64,000 nt of DNA from Rhynchospora pubera (Eukaryota > Streptophyta > Magnoliopsida > Poales > Cyperaceae). The position numbers and the translations under genes are program-made. This document shows, one piece after another, positions 24,378 to 36,376 of this stretch (the stretch's first letter is position 1; the number at the start of each line of letters is the position of its first letter). The stretch lies in assembly GCA_028095005.1 (NCBI GenBank), contig CM051460.1:68797676-68861675 (forward strand), in the 5' to 3' direction. The notes under the pieces were generated by a model that was not told the origin of the DNA, ran no database searches, and saw only the letters and a program-made list of their open reading frames with translations.

Positions 24378-24850
24378 GTCAATTTGAGGTCGGATAGATT
24401 CGATCGAAGTTCCAGCGAAGAGAAGTAGCGAGAGAAAGCAAGCAGAAAACAAAGGGAAAATGTGTGAAAAGGAAATTGAGTGTTGTCGCTGACGAGAGGA
24501 GGCCGGCCAAAAGCACTCCGACGAGAAAGGGTTTTTCGTATGGGTTTTGTTGGTCGTCTAGGGTTTTGTTCAGAGAGTAAGAGAGTGTGATAGTCGAAAG
24601 GAGACTTAGAAATTTGCGGAAAAACCTAAGAGGAGATAGAGATTACGAAATTTTCGTACACGCGCGCTCCATATCGAGCACTCCGCCAAAATTTTCCAAC
24701 ATCTGTAACGTTTATTACGAAATCAACGTTGCAGATTAAATAAAAATTTTCCAACATCTGTAACGTTTATTACGAAATCAACGTTATAGATTAAATAAAA
24801 ATTTTCCAACATCTGTTTTTTTATTACTGATATTTATATCAGTAATAAAA
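24378..24850 (-). promoter_or_regulatory. Leader exon and promoter region with internal transposase-site-like repeats
   Basis: Upstream of the leader intron lies a moderately GC-rich stretch (24378-24660), then a 52-bp unit with CATCTGTAACGTTTATTACG repeated twice (about 24705 and 24757). Each unit carries a direct and an inverted copy of the TCTGTAACG word that marks the element ends. A perfect palindrome TTATTACTGATA then TTTATATCAGTAATAA follows at about 24822-24850. The arrangement would let the protein that binds the ends also bind the promoter of its own gene. The transcription start is not fixed. Confidence 0.5.
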
Positions 24851-25166
24851 AATTTTCAGTAATAATTTTGCTTTAAAATATTTTGTTTCTGTTTTTTTTT
24901 TACTTTTTCTAACTTTTCAAACATTTCAAAATATTCGGATTTTTAAAACATGACAAAGCTAGAAATCCTAAAGTACAAAAAATTTTTAAAACATGACAAA
25001 GCTAGAAATCCTAAAGTACAAAAATTTTATTACACATGACAAAGTTAGAAATCCTTATTAATTTGACCACCTGCAAAAATAAAAAAAATAATAATTATTA
25101 ATATTCAAAATAAAAATATTTTGAATATAAATTTAAAATTAAATTAGATTTTTAACTCACGTGTGA

Positions 25167-28100
25167 TTATGCATCTGCTTTCTCTTTTTTCCTTCGTTTA
25201 TCGACCCACACACCTTCGGTGTTGTCTGTACGTCTATAACTGATCGATACTGGCTGTGATGCATCATCGATACCGGTGGAAAATGGAGGTGTTTCCTCGA
25301 AGTGGTCGTATGCTTCTTCATCAACGACATCTCCAACACCAACAATACGTCTCTTTCCTACAAGAACAGTTATACCTCATAAAATGAACACTTATATTTC
25401 ATAAAATGAAAGGTTATACTTCATAAATTGAACATTTACCTTGCATGACAACATGTCTTTTCTTATCTGCCGGATCTTCAATGTAGAAAACTTGCATTGC
25501 TTGCTTATTTGCAAGTATGAAAGGGTCTTCATGATAAGCCTTTTTTTTGAAGTCAACGGTTATGAACCCATTTTTATCTTTTTTTACTCCACCATGACCA
25601 TTCTCGATCCAAGAACACTTGAATAAAGGTATCTTGAATTTCATATAATCTAGTTCCCAAATCTCCTCAATCCATCCGTAATAAGTAGCAGACTATCCAT
25701 TATTACTAGATAAAGCTACAACTGACACTCCACTATTTTGCACGGTGCTTTTACCATCCTGTTTTTTTGTGTACCAGATAAATCCATTTAAGTCATACCC
25801 TTGGAAGGTATCGACCACGGAATCAGGACCTCTCGATAACCATTTGACGGTTTCATCGACCTTGGTTCCTTCTTTCAACTGGGAAGCTACCTTTTCTTTA
25901 AGCCATTGCACAAAGTATAATTGATGCTCTGTAATAATCAAGTTTTCGTTGTAAGATGGATATTGTTTGCGCAGCTCGACTAGATGCATATTGATGTAAG
26001 GTGCCACAACGGTAATGTGTTGGAGGACTTTCATATGTGCTTTTGTTCTCATTTCAAGATCTACTCTACAAGTACTGGCTCCAATTGTACCTTTTCCTTC
26101 AAGTCTACCCTCGTGCCGAGACTTTGGAAGGCCGATAGGTTGGACATCTTCCAAATAATCGGTATAATACTCAATAACCTCCTCGGCAACATATCCTTCC
26201 ACTATGCTTCCTTCGGGTCTAGATCGACTACGTACTAGTCCTTTCAATTGGCCCATTGCTCTTTCGAAAGGATACATGTACCGTAGAAATACTGGACCGC
26301 ACATTTTGATCTCCCTAACCAAATGGATAGTCAAATGCACCATGGAGTCAAAGAATGACGGCGGAAAGTACATCTCGAGCTCACAAATGGTAAAAATAAC
26401 ATCATCTTGTAACTTGTCTAATTTTCTCGGATCGATCACCTTTGAGCAAATTTCATTGAAAAAATAGCACAACTTAGTGACGGTTTTTCTCACTTCTTCC
26501 TTGAGAATTCCTCGAATTGCGACTGGAAGTAACACAGTCAGCAAGACGTGATAATCATGTGACTTCATACCATATAATTTGTTATCCTTCATGGACACCT
26601 TTCTTGATATATTTGAGGAATACCCAGAAGGAACCTTAATCGACTTCAGACATCCCAACAAGCTTTTCTTCTCTTCCTTTGATAAATTAAATTGTGCTGC
26701 AGGTAACCAATCTCGGCTTTTACCCTTATCTTGTGCCGCTAGATCCTTTCGAATTCCCATTGCAACCATATCTTTCCTCGCATTCACGCCATCTTTAGTT
26801 TTTCCTTGAATTTCCAACATGCAACCAATCAAAGATTCACATATGTTCTTGATTATGTGCATCGCATCTAGACAATGCCTAATCTCCAAACACTTCCAAT
26901 ATTCAAGCTCCCAGAATATAGACTTCTTCTTCCATATCCCCTTTGGAATCTCATTTGCAAATTTCTTACCAAATTTGACCTTTATGTCCTTAACCTGTCG
27001 ATATACACCCGACCCAGATAACGGTATTGGGGCTTTGCCTTTCTCCTCAGTACCATCAAATCTTTCCTTATCTCGACGGTAAGGGTGGTTGCGGTTCTTA
27101 AGAAACCTGCGGTGTCCCAAGTAAACAGTTTTCCTAGAGTTTTTCAAGTAAACAGAATGGGTTTCTTCCTGGCAAATAGGACACGCTTTTGCTCCTTTAT
27201 TCCTATACCCCGACAAGTTACCGTATGCAGGAAAATCATTGATCGTGCAAAATATCATGGCACGGAGCTTGAACTCAGTTCTAGAGTATGCATCAAATAC
27301 TTTCACTCCCTCACGCCACAATTCACCAAGGTCATCTATCAATGGACGCAAATACACATCTATGTCATTACCTGGTTGTTTAGGACCTGAAATCAACAAA
27401 GGCATCATCATGTATCTCCTTTTCATACATAACCAGGGAGGAAGATTGTAAATACACAACAAGACTGGCCACGTAGACTGACGGCTACTCATGTTGCCAT
27501 AAGGATTCATTCCGTCCGTGCATAATTCCAATCTTAAATTTCTGGGTTCACTGCCGAAATCTTCAAAGTCCCTATCTATGTTCATCCAATCCGGAGAGTC
27601 TGCTGGATGCCGAAGCATTCCATCACCTCTTTTCCTACAGTCTGCGTGCCATCTCAACAATTTGGCATCCTTCGCATTAGAAAAGAGCCGCTGAAATCTT
27701 GGTATTATTGGAAGATAAAACACCACCTTGGCAGCTGGTCCCTTACTACCTCCATCAATCTGATCGTCCCTCGGTCTATACCGTGATGCTTTACATTTTG
27801 GGCATTTATCAAGATCACTATACTCATTTCGGAATAATATGCAGTCATTCGGACATGCATGAATTCTCTCTACATCTAGTTTCAAAGGACACAACATCTT
27901 CTTGGCCTTATAAACTGAATCCGGTAACTGATTATCTTTGGGGAGAAAATCTTTATGCAAAAGGTCAAGCAAAGATGTAAAACTAGCATCACTCCATCCA
28001 TTTTTTGCTTTCAAGTTAAACAATTTGAAAACAGCATTAAGTTTGGACAATTCACAACCAGGATATAACTTTATTTTATCTTCTTCACGTAACATACCAA

Positions 28101-28440
28101 AAATTTCAACATTATCAACAAAATCTCCATCCATATTGTTCACAATTTCATCTAAATCATCATTCAATTCTGGATTATCTACATTTTCATCATCAGACAC
28201 ATTTTCATCATCAAACACATTTTCATCATCCAATAATACATTTTCTTCCTCAAGTTGTGAATTTACAATTTCTTTACTAGTCCCACCTATAAAAGGTTCC
28301 CCCCCACTCTCTCCATGAAGCGTCAGTCGAGAATAATCTGGTTGAAACCCATCTCTAATCAAATGAACTCTCACTTCTTCAAAATTAGACCATTTCAACA
28401 AATTTTGACAAACAGAACAAGGACAACATATTTTATCATC
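25167..28440 (-). pseudogene. TNP2-type CACTA transposase with one in-frame stop
   Basis: The main frame runs from the first Met at 28401 to 25440, then a GT-AG intron (25439-25358) and a last exon 25357-25167 ending DNTEGVWVDKRRKKEKADA. Coding similarity begins upstream of that Met, because the Transpos_assoc cysteine motif CCPCSVCQN is read at about 28405-28440, so the true start exon is unresolved. Domains in order: cysteine motif, TNP2 core (CTDGMNPYGNMSS, YNLPPWLCMK, DIDVYLRPLIDDL), DUF4218-like (MYPFERAMGQLKG), DUF4216-like (KIPLFKCSWIENGHGG). A TAG at 25695-25693 interrupts the frame after codon 902, between the DUF4218 and DUF4216 parts. The same frame continues open for 84 codons beyond it, so this is a single nonsense change. 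A product shortened by about 150 residues might still be made. The upstream core shows no frameshift. Confidence 0.9.
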
Positions 28441-29298
28441 CGTGGGAATAATCTGTTGTCTGAGAAATTAGAATAATCTGTTGTTCCGGTATGGATTAAT
28501 CTCTAATGGATTAATCTCAGACGGGCAACGACCTAAATTCGGTATTTGTTCCGGTATTTTGGTCCTATATGACAATACCATTTTAATTAAATGCATATGC
28601 AAATTATTAATGCATGCATATAATTTGACAACAAAAGAAAAAATAGAAAAGTTTATGCAAAATATACCTTCAATTGGATGTAATTCTTCCCCTCTTCCGA
28701 TGTAATTATTCTCCTCTCGAATGACACCTGAAATTAAGTCCAAAAAACCAACTAAACCTTAATTTAGCCAAAAAATCAAAACAAAAATCAGAATTTTCCT
28801 CAAAATATGATATATTGCTCAAATTAAAATTTTTTTACCTTAAAACTGCTCTCCTTCTCTTTTTCTTTCTAATTATTAATTTTTTCGAATTTTTGGAATT
28901 TTTTAGCTATTTTTTTGAGTGGAAAAAATAAGTATGGAAATAAGAGAAAAAAATGTCGGTTTTTCTTTGGTGGTTGCGGCTGAATTGATGAGAAATAATG
29001 GAGGAGAGAGGAGAAAGGAAAACCCTAACAAATATCAGAAAAATCTATAACATTCTTTTTAAAAAGGACGTTACAAAAGAAAAAAATATAATCTGTAACG
29101 TTTTTTATATAAAACACGTTACAGAGGATTTTTATATTTGTGCCTATTTTCGGACGGAAAATCTGTAACGCTTGTTTTATAAAAGACGTTACAGATTAGA
29201 TTCATTTTTTTCAGAAACGTATTTTTGGCAGGTTATGTAACGGGTTTTAATAAAACGTTACTGACGCCCCGTTACAAAAGCCTGTTTTTGTGGTAGTG
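28441..29298 (-). other. Right sub-terminal region and TNP2 upstream region of the CACTA element
   Basis: Holds the promoter side of TNP2 and the right-end repeats. At least four TCTGTAACG-like words in both orientations lie between 29040 and 29280. A duplicated word (AATAATCTGTTGT, twice near 28450-28485) sits at the probable splice acceptor of the TNP2 coding exon. No further exon could be assigned. Confidence 0.45.
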
Positions 29299-29428
29299 TC
29301 AAATGCTACTTTTATTAAGATAATTGTTGATATGTAACTAAAAATACAAAACAAATATGTGTAATTAGCAAATTGAATGGGGACATTGCACCCCATTCCA
29401 TCCATTTAAATCCGCCACAGAGATTAAA

Positions 29429-30450
29429 TTTTAAGAGTTAAGATAAAGTCAAGATGATCATAGAGCCAATTAAAAGCTCGCTGCCAGACTTTATATTTTA
29501 ATATAAATATATTTATTAATTAAATTTTGAATAATTATAACGCACATGTAAGTTTTACTAATTAAGCGAATTCAACTGATGACAAGTTTCTTGGAATACT
29601 GGTGCAGAGTATGGAGCACTAAATGCCGCCGTGAATTTTATCAACTTGTAATAATATTTATCAGTACTGTTTGTACCCGAAATACATTTGGTTACATGTG
29701 TAGTGTTTGTTAATAAAATTAATATTTGAATTAATTATAATTTTAAAATTATTTATTCCAAACCGGTTTAGTAGTGGAGAAATTATATTGTAGAGTTACC
29801 ATTGTTGTTAGAACATCTTTCAGATTTACCACCAGAACCCAGGCAAAGCATACAGTTGAAGCCACAGAGGAACCGAGCAAAATTGCAACTCTGAGCAATT
29901 TCATCAAATTTATGCCCACATACACAGAGGAACCGAACATATAGCACATATCACAAATATTTATTTGGGCCACTAAATATTGAAAAATAAAGAGGATTCA
30001 ATTATAATAATAATAATAATAATAATATAATTATTATTAGTAAAGTATTAAAATTATGCAAATTCTATGTGGCCAGACTTTTTTATATGGGCTCAAATTT
30101 TAACTACTCGTTCAAAATTATGAATGATTGTGATTTCAGAAGCTGAGAAAATCCGTCCACCACCACATAATGTCCCTTATTACAATAATATTACATAAAC
30201 ATGAAATAAGATAAGCTCTGAGCCTCTGATCATAAACATGAGTAACAAAGTCATTTCTAATTCACATGTATTCTGAAGTACATTAATTTTATTCTAATTC
30301 TAAATTGTCAACCCTGCAATCTCAATGACACATCAATTCATCAAGGCGCCTACATTTTCTTGTTGACAACGCTGTCAATTTATCTTAAAAAACACACACA
30401 CACACACACAAAAGCAAAAAAAAAAAAGCACTTACATTTTGCTACTATCT
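29429..30450. other. Intergenic, nothing firmly recognised
   Basis: Includes a (TAA)n run at about 30003-30040 and a (CA)n run at about 30392-30408. A repeated phrase (CACAGAGGAACCGA, twice at about 29863 and 29925) suggests a local duplication of about 60 bp. Confidence 0.4.
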
Positions 30451-30515
30451 ATGTACATCCTATGAGATGCCTACGGGCGTTAAACTTTAAAAAAAAAAAA
30501 ATGTACATCCTATGA
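30451..30515. mobile_element. Short SINE-tail-like insertion with 15-bp TSD and poly(A)
   Basis: ATGTACATCCTATGA occurs at 30451-30465 and 30501-30515. Between them are 35 bp: GATGCCTACGGGCGTTAAAC, then TTT and a run of A. Flanking duplication plus an A-tail is the mark of target-primed retroposition. The core GCCTACGGGC..TTAAACTTT is shared with 7645-7675, which has a different flanking repeat. Confidence 0.7.
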
Positions 30516-30602
30516 CTACCCTACAGTTGACTAACCTGCAACCTCTAAACAAAGCTATGTTTTTCCTATCAATTAGTACATTTGACACCTTTCTTCAAGA
30601 GA

Positions 30603-30869
30603 TTATTTACCAAGGAACTGGAAGATCCTTTCCCAAAGGCCAAAGCCAGTGACTGGTGGCTTGATTTTCTCTCCTAAAAAACCTGACACATTCTCACAAA
30701 TCGGATCTGCTTCCATTTTTCCTTTTTCCGGCAACAGTCGGACGCCAACAATTGTGATATTGTTGCAGAATATCATGTCACTATATTTTGAGTACACAGC
30801 TGGTTTCGCGGAGTTGTAACTTGTAAGTTCCAATTTTATGCGAGTATATGTGACACCAGAGATTAACAA
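30603..30869 (-). other. Unassigned 88-codon open frame
   Basis: A frame starting MLISGVTYTRIKLELTSY has less biased composition than nearby frames (residues such as GVRLLPEKGKMEADP and KPPVTGFGLWERIFQFLGK look protein-like). I do not recognise a family. It could be an exon of a small gene or a decayed fragment. No promoter or splice context supports it. Confidence 0.25.
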
Positions 30870-30957
30870 CTCTTGAGTTCCATTGTTGTTATTAATTTTT
30901 TTATGGGGACAGTAAAACTGCTCTATGTATTATGGTCAATCGTCTTTGACACCGCAT

Positions 30958-31263
30958 TAGGGCTGTCAACGGTACACCATTTACCGTTATGCCGTTTCGT
31001 TTAACCAAAATGGAACAGTTTGTGGCATAGAAAAGTATACCGTTTTTTAAGTAGCAGGGTTGATGGCACGGTAGGTTATACCGTTTCGATCATTTCAACC
31101 TCATTTCAAACCGTTTTATGTGTAATATACGGTTGATGGCATAAAAATTTGTTTCGTTTAATAAATAAAACGATAAGTAACATGTCGGTATTGTACCGTT
31201 TAATAAGTGGTACGGTAACGGTTTGGTGTCATTCCGTGTCACTTACCATGTTTTGACATCCTA
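30958..31263. mobile_element. hAT-type MITE, 306 bp, 8-bp TSD CACCGCAT
   Basis: Begins TAGGGCTGTCAA and ends TTGACATCCTA, inverted termini of the common plant TAGGG-type hAT repeat. CACCGCAT flanks both sides (30950-30957 and 31264-31271). The interior repeats the words ACCGTTT and TACGGTA several times, as in related non-autonomous elements. No coding frame. Confidence 0.92.
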
Positions 31264-31271
31264 CACCGCAT

Positions 31272-31609
31272 TCATGTGGACTTTTTTTAATATTACATAC
31301 GAGACCAACGACCAATCCAGAGCCACTTGTCCAGGTCTTGATCCTGACACCTTTTTGGAACAATAAGTTACACTTAACTTAGGCTTTTCCCTGTTGCTTT
31401 TGAGTTGCCCTTCCCTACACTTCCAATGCGACAAAACGAAAAAGAAACATTGAATATAACGATGTTTAGAAAATAATATATCGTCCTTCTATAGCAAATC
31501 TCTTTAGAAAATTTTGTTCCCAACTTAGTACATAAATATCTACTTCATATGTGTCACCAAAACATGCATGTACAAGATCAAATAAAATGTACAAGAAATG
31601 TCAAACTTC
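31272..31609. other. Spacer, nothing recognised
   Basis: AT-rich spacer between the hAT MITE and the CACTA-like element. Confidence 0.4.
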
Positions 31610-31612
31610 AAG

Positions 31613-32983
31613 CACTACAAGAACTCAGAAATGATAGGTGCAATCTTAGAATTTCTCATCGTCTCATTCCATAAAAAAACGCTAGGAGCGTCATTTCTTT
31701 TTTGGCATTAGCGCCTCCTTCCCCTTATTTTCGCTTCCCTCCATCTCCTATTCTCTCAATGCACTTCTCTCTCTTTCTTCTCCTCTCATATGTTTTTCAT
31801 ACGTTTTTTTTCTTCTTCTCCTATCATGTCTCTTGATTCTTATATTTCTCTTATCTACATATTATACATTTATATTAAGATGATTCCTTCTTACAACTAA
31901 CTAAACATTTATACTTATAAGTTGATCCCTTATTATATATATCTAATAAATACACTAATAAAGTAATTCCTTGTTACACTGAACTAAATATTTATACTTA
32001 TAAGATGATCTCTTATTATATCTACTAAACTTATAAGATGATCCCTTCTTATAACAAAATAAATATTTGTATTACAAGATGATCCCTTATTAATTATATC
32101 TAACAAATATACTTATAAGATGATTTTTTATTACAACAAACTGAACAATTATGCTTATTGGTTATCTCTTATTGTAAAAAATTTAGAAATAAAAAAAACA
32201 AAGGATTTAGAGATAATGGAAAAGGGAGAAGAGAGAATGTCGAGGATCTGAATGGCGAGTCGGGAGAGAGAAAAGAAAAAGGAAGGAGGGAAGGATTTGG
32301 ATAACGGAGAGAGAGAGGGAGGATAATGCTGAGATCGTTGGCGTATCGTCGGAGATCTGAATAGGAGTCGGGAGAGAGAACAGAGAAAGATATACATGGA
32401 TGGAGATTTAGATGACGGAGAGGAGATGACGCTAAGAGAGAAAAGAGATGGTGAAAGGGAAAGAAGAGAGAGGAGATGGCGGATCTAGATGAGGGACATG
32501 AGATAGAGCTGAGAGAGAGAAGAGATTTCGCTAAGAGAGAGGAAATGGCAGAAGGGAACGAAAGGCGTGTGTGCGTGCACAAATAGAAACGAAGGAGATG
32601 GCACTGGAACGAGACGAATGAGATTGGATGGGATGAATTGAAACAATTTCCGTAAGAAAGAATAGTTTTTAGCAAGATTCAGTTTTCTTTTACCATGTCC
32701 TTAAAAGTTTAACAATTTTCTTTCCATATATTTAGCCTAATGTATTAATATCTAATGTAGCAATGTATTATTCATAGATATTTCTCATGTGTTAGTACAA
32801 CTTTAAAAAAAATAAAAGTCTAGCAAATTAGTAATTTGTCTAGTCATAATTCTAATATTTTTAAAAATACAACTACACCAAAATTTGTCTAGCAAGAAAA
32901 TCTTGTAATATATCTAACTTATAATAATATAGGTAAAAAGTCTAGTAAAAAAAATTTAGATAAAAATCAACTTTCTTGCAGTG
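31613..32983. mobile_element. Non-autonomous CACTA-like element, 1371 bp, TSD AAG
   Basis: Left end CACTACAAGAACTCAG and right end TTTCTTGCAGTG (inverse CACTGCAAGAAA). AAG lies on both sides (31610-31612 and 32984-32986). Near the right end the word GTCTAGCAA or variants recurs at about 32818, 32838, 32887 and 32940, as expected for sub-terminal binding repeats. The middle (32200-32550) is a purine-rich GAGAGA tract, which gives a long but meaningless open frame on the minus strand. The fifth base differs between ends (A against G), so the right end may be mutated. Confidence 0.75.
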
Positions 32984-32990
32984 AAGATCT

Positions 32991-33460
32991 TGATAGACGT
33001 AATCATTAATTTAGCGTGTTTACAAATAAGAACACAATTTTCAGGATCCGTAAATCATATAAAATAACAAAATCATGAGTATAAAACTTACAAATTGAAG
33101 AGCAGAAATCGTTAATCGTTAGGCGGAAGCGTTAGTACCGATCTTCAATAGTTTTCCTTAGACGTAATGATGGTCTTCTTTAGACGTTTTTTATTTCCTC
33201 AACTTAATATTCTGATTTTTCTTTAGTGGAGAAATGTGTGTAAAAATGAACACACCCTTTAGTAGAGATGGGAATGAACCACATCCTTTAGCAGAAAATT
33301 AATGAGATATTTATATGAGTCTAAGGCAACCATTGGGATCAAATACAATGAATCTAGTCCATCAGAATTTCCATCAAATTTTGATGCACCCTTTAGTTAA
33401 TTTCATTAAATGAATTTGGTTCACAATTAATAATATAGGCCATATAAAAAAATTCTAACA
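32991..33460 (-). repeat. 3' LTR (left copy) of the minus-strand Copia element
   Basis: 470 bp. It differs from the right copy at four positions, all transitions (seen at the outer end, twice in the GATGG(G/A)AATGAAC(C/T)ACATC segment, and in CTAA(G/A)GCAACC). Confidence 0.93.
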
Positions 33461-36376
33461 TTCTCCCACTTGGCCTATATTGCATCATCATAATGAAACA
33501 CAAATTCAGAATTGGCCAACATTATCTTAAACCTTGTTCAGTTAGAAATACCAAACTAAACTAATACAATCAAAATAACTATTAATGTTATTTGACCCCA
33601 TTAATTATAGTATTGGTATTCTTTCCAACAAATGATTAATATAATTCATTCGATCCACTTAAATAAATTTGCTTAAATTAAACATAATGCGCAACATAAG
33701 AAATAAGCAACTTTCGTAATTCAAAGTCAAAGTCATAATTTGAAGCTTCACATCATAACTTAATACATAATTCAATACAACAAGATCATAATTAGCAACC
33801 AGACCCGTGACGGCAAAAATGGGTGGTAATACTTTAGTGAGAGAATTAGTAAACATAATTCTCAAATTAATATGTTGTATTACTATAGTCATATCTTTGA
33901 CTTTGTAATTAACAACAAAATATTTAATGTCGATCCATTAGACACTTGCTTGATTTGTTGTTCTTAAAAGATAAAATAGCAGTCGCGTTAATTCAAAAAT
34001 AAGATAAGTGACCTTACAATATGCCACAAAAATTCTGCTTGCATAGTGGAAGATGTCATTATAGACTGCTTATTACTCTTCCATAAAATTAATCAATATA
34101 TATACAAGCACAAATAAATAATCTAATGTGAATTTCTTATTGACTAATAAAATATAATCCACATACAAAATGAGAATGATAAATTACTCCCACTAACCCT
34201 GAGATATATACATTGATTTACAATATTTTCTTTAAATCCAAACTTGACCTCATCAAATTTGAGATATAATTTAGAAAAGTTAGTATTTCATCATCGCTGT
34301 CTTTATTGATAATTGCAACATAATCTTGTCATAATGTCTGGTTTAATTTCAAAATACCAAGACAAATCTCAATTTATTCTTTTCAAGTTGGAATAATTAG
34401 TTTTATCCAATGTATATAATTCAAGGAAAATAAAAGTGGTTACTATAGTCGATTAAAATTCACATAGCATAATCAAAGAACTAATAATTAATTAAACTGA
34501 AATAATTAATAAAACGCCAAATAAATTTCAATTTTAACATAATAGTTCTTCGCATTCAATTTATATCACTATTGGGCAGAAAATAAATTGAAGATAATGA
34601 GACAATTCTATTTAATAAACTATAATGTCAATTAAAGTTGTTCAAATTGACATCCTTAATATTTATTAAATATAAACATTATAGTGATATGTAAAGTAAA
34701 ATATCACAAGTAATATGATAGAATTGAACAACTAAAAATAATAATTCATCAATCTGAAATCAATAACACAACATAAAAAAATTTCAGATTGACATGATAG
34801 TTGTCCCATAAAATCAATTTGCATCACCGTTGGGCAGAAACAAATTGAATCATAAACAAAAATTCCATTTAATAAACTACAATGACAATTAAAGTTGGTA
34901 AAATTGACAATCATAATTTATTAAATGTAAAACTTTATTGTGATACGTAAACAAAAAATATCACACACTTCTTTTTAATAAAATGGTAATTATAATTAAA
35001 GTTGTTAAAATTGATAATGACCAAATTATTAAAAGTAACTTAGTATGAGTAACTTAGTATGGTTTAAATTATTCATATGCATAACTTTACTACTACAGTA
35101 TATTCAAGCATATCACTATTGACTAACCAACCTTCAATAAAGATGCCAACCATCTATATACAAATTTAGTATTCTGAACAAATTGTGACTATTCTACAGA
35201 TTTACATAATAATTAAGTAATCTACAAGGTTCAATTGACAAGAGAGAACCATAATATGTCTGATTGTACCTTAATTTTGTCATAAAAATCATTTCTGGAC
35301 CACACTTTGTTGGAACGGGTCGTTCCAAACCCAGGACGGGTCGTCCTACACGAAAAGGTGCGACCAGAGTTCATCCAAAAATATTCAGACAGCCTGAACA
35401 CTCTCTGGTAATCTGACAATAACTTTCTCTATAATCATCCGTTTGTATACTTAAGTGCACATGAAATCACAAAATAAATATCATATATGAGTTTATCCAC
35501 TTAATAAACATAATGTGAACATATTTCGAGAGGATGCGAATAACAAGTGTGCATCTGACTCATTGAAATTTCATTAAAACACGACTAAATGAATTGAATT
35601 AATGCATTATTCATGCCCATTGGCGAAACAGTTTGATTGATTAATTTGTTTAAACGATTACCAAAAATATTAAACGGAACTTAAACTAAAACTCCATTTA
35701 ATAAGTTAATAAGTGAAATAATAATTATGGAGTAACTATGTATTGATTCCATCATCCACGTGAATGGTTAAAGAAATGATTTAATGGGATTCTGTCTAAT
35801 TATAGCATGTACAGTACATGAAAGGGGAAATAATAATAGTAATTCAAAATATTTTTCTTAAATATGAAAATGAAGTCCCACGTAATTCTTCTCAGATCAA
35901 AATTGAATGCAAATAATAGGGTGCGAAATCCGTTTGATTCACTTAAACGAAAGAATTATAACAATTCAACCTGAGCAATTCGTTTAATGATCCGTTAAAA
36001 TGCTTAAACAAAATGCTAAACGGAACCCTAATGAGTTATTCATTTCAAAATGAATTTTCATTCATTCAGATGAAACAGATTGAGCGAAAAAACTTCATTC
36101 GCATAAATGAATTGTTTAAACATATAAAAATAAATTCTGAGCAAATTATCTAAATGAAAGTCTCCACTCAAATATATGTTTAAAACATTTACCTAAACCG
36201 GAACAAAAACATTATGTTTTACTTTTAATTCTAACAGAATTGATAAGAAATTTTGTAAAACAATTTTCATTAAAGTAAAACATTTCGTCTCATAAGTCTA
36301 AATTTACGAGAAAACATATATACTCATAAAATAAGTTTGCATATAATATGAATTTACGATCGGCTCGGATACCAAA
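33461..36376 (-). other. Internal region of the minus-strand Copia element, pol in ruins
   Basis: Contains the three pol remnants named for the whole element, in correct order on the minus strand but with stops and large losses between them. At about 34552-34980 a unit of about 260 bp with the words CACTATTGGGCAGAAA and TTTAATAAACTA(T/C)AATG repeats two to three times. No gag frame could be found. Confidence 0.65.

Larger units (their letters stand above)
17857..29298 (-). mobile_element. Large CACTA (En/Spm) element, 11442 bp, TSD TCA
   Basis: Ends CACTACACGAAATTTTCC and TTTTTGTGGTAGTG (inverse CACTACCACAAAAA), with TCA on both sides (17854-17856 and 29299-29301). Sub-terminal repeats with the core TCTGTAACG or its inverse occur near both ends (17885-18110 and 29040-29280). 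A third cluster sits inside at 24690-24800. Both genes are on the minus strand: TNP2-like transposase (right half) and a transposase-accessory/Ulp1 fusion (left half). The element has the gene set of an autonomous copy, but TNP2 has an in-frame stop. Confidence 0.93.
17725..29420. mobile_element. Small hAT-like repeat split by a CACTA insertion
   Basis: Left end CAGTGGCAGAACTAG at 17725 and right end AATCCGCCACAG at 29420 (inverse CTGTGGCGGATT) are inverted termini of a common plant hAT-type kind. Flanks are AGATTAAG (17717-17724) and AGATTAAA (29421-29428), an 8-bp duplication with one mismatch. Without the CACTA insertion the repeat is only about 250 bp (17725-17856 plus 29299-29420). Similar inner words (TTTAATGGGTTCAAG against ATGGATGGAATGGGGTG reversed) support the join. 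Confidence 0.7.

Noticed and set aside
25645..25695. Intron instead of a nonsense codon in TNP2
   Set aside because: The frame is the same on both sides with only 16 open codons between, they read as conserved family sequence (YYGWIEEIWELDY), and no suitable donor/acceptor pair removes just the stop.
32169..32675. 168-codon open frame on the minus strand
   Set aside because: It is the complement of a GAGAGA-rich tract, gives Ser/Leu/Phe/Pro-rich nonsense, and lies inside a non-coding CACTA-like element.
34700..35000. Host gene between the LTRs of the minus-strand Copia element
   Set aside because: No frame or splice pattern supports it. The recognisable words are pol remnants in retroelement order.
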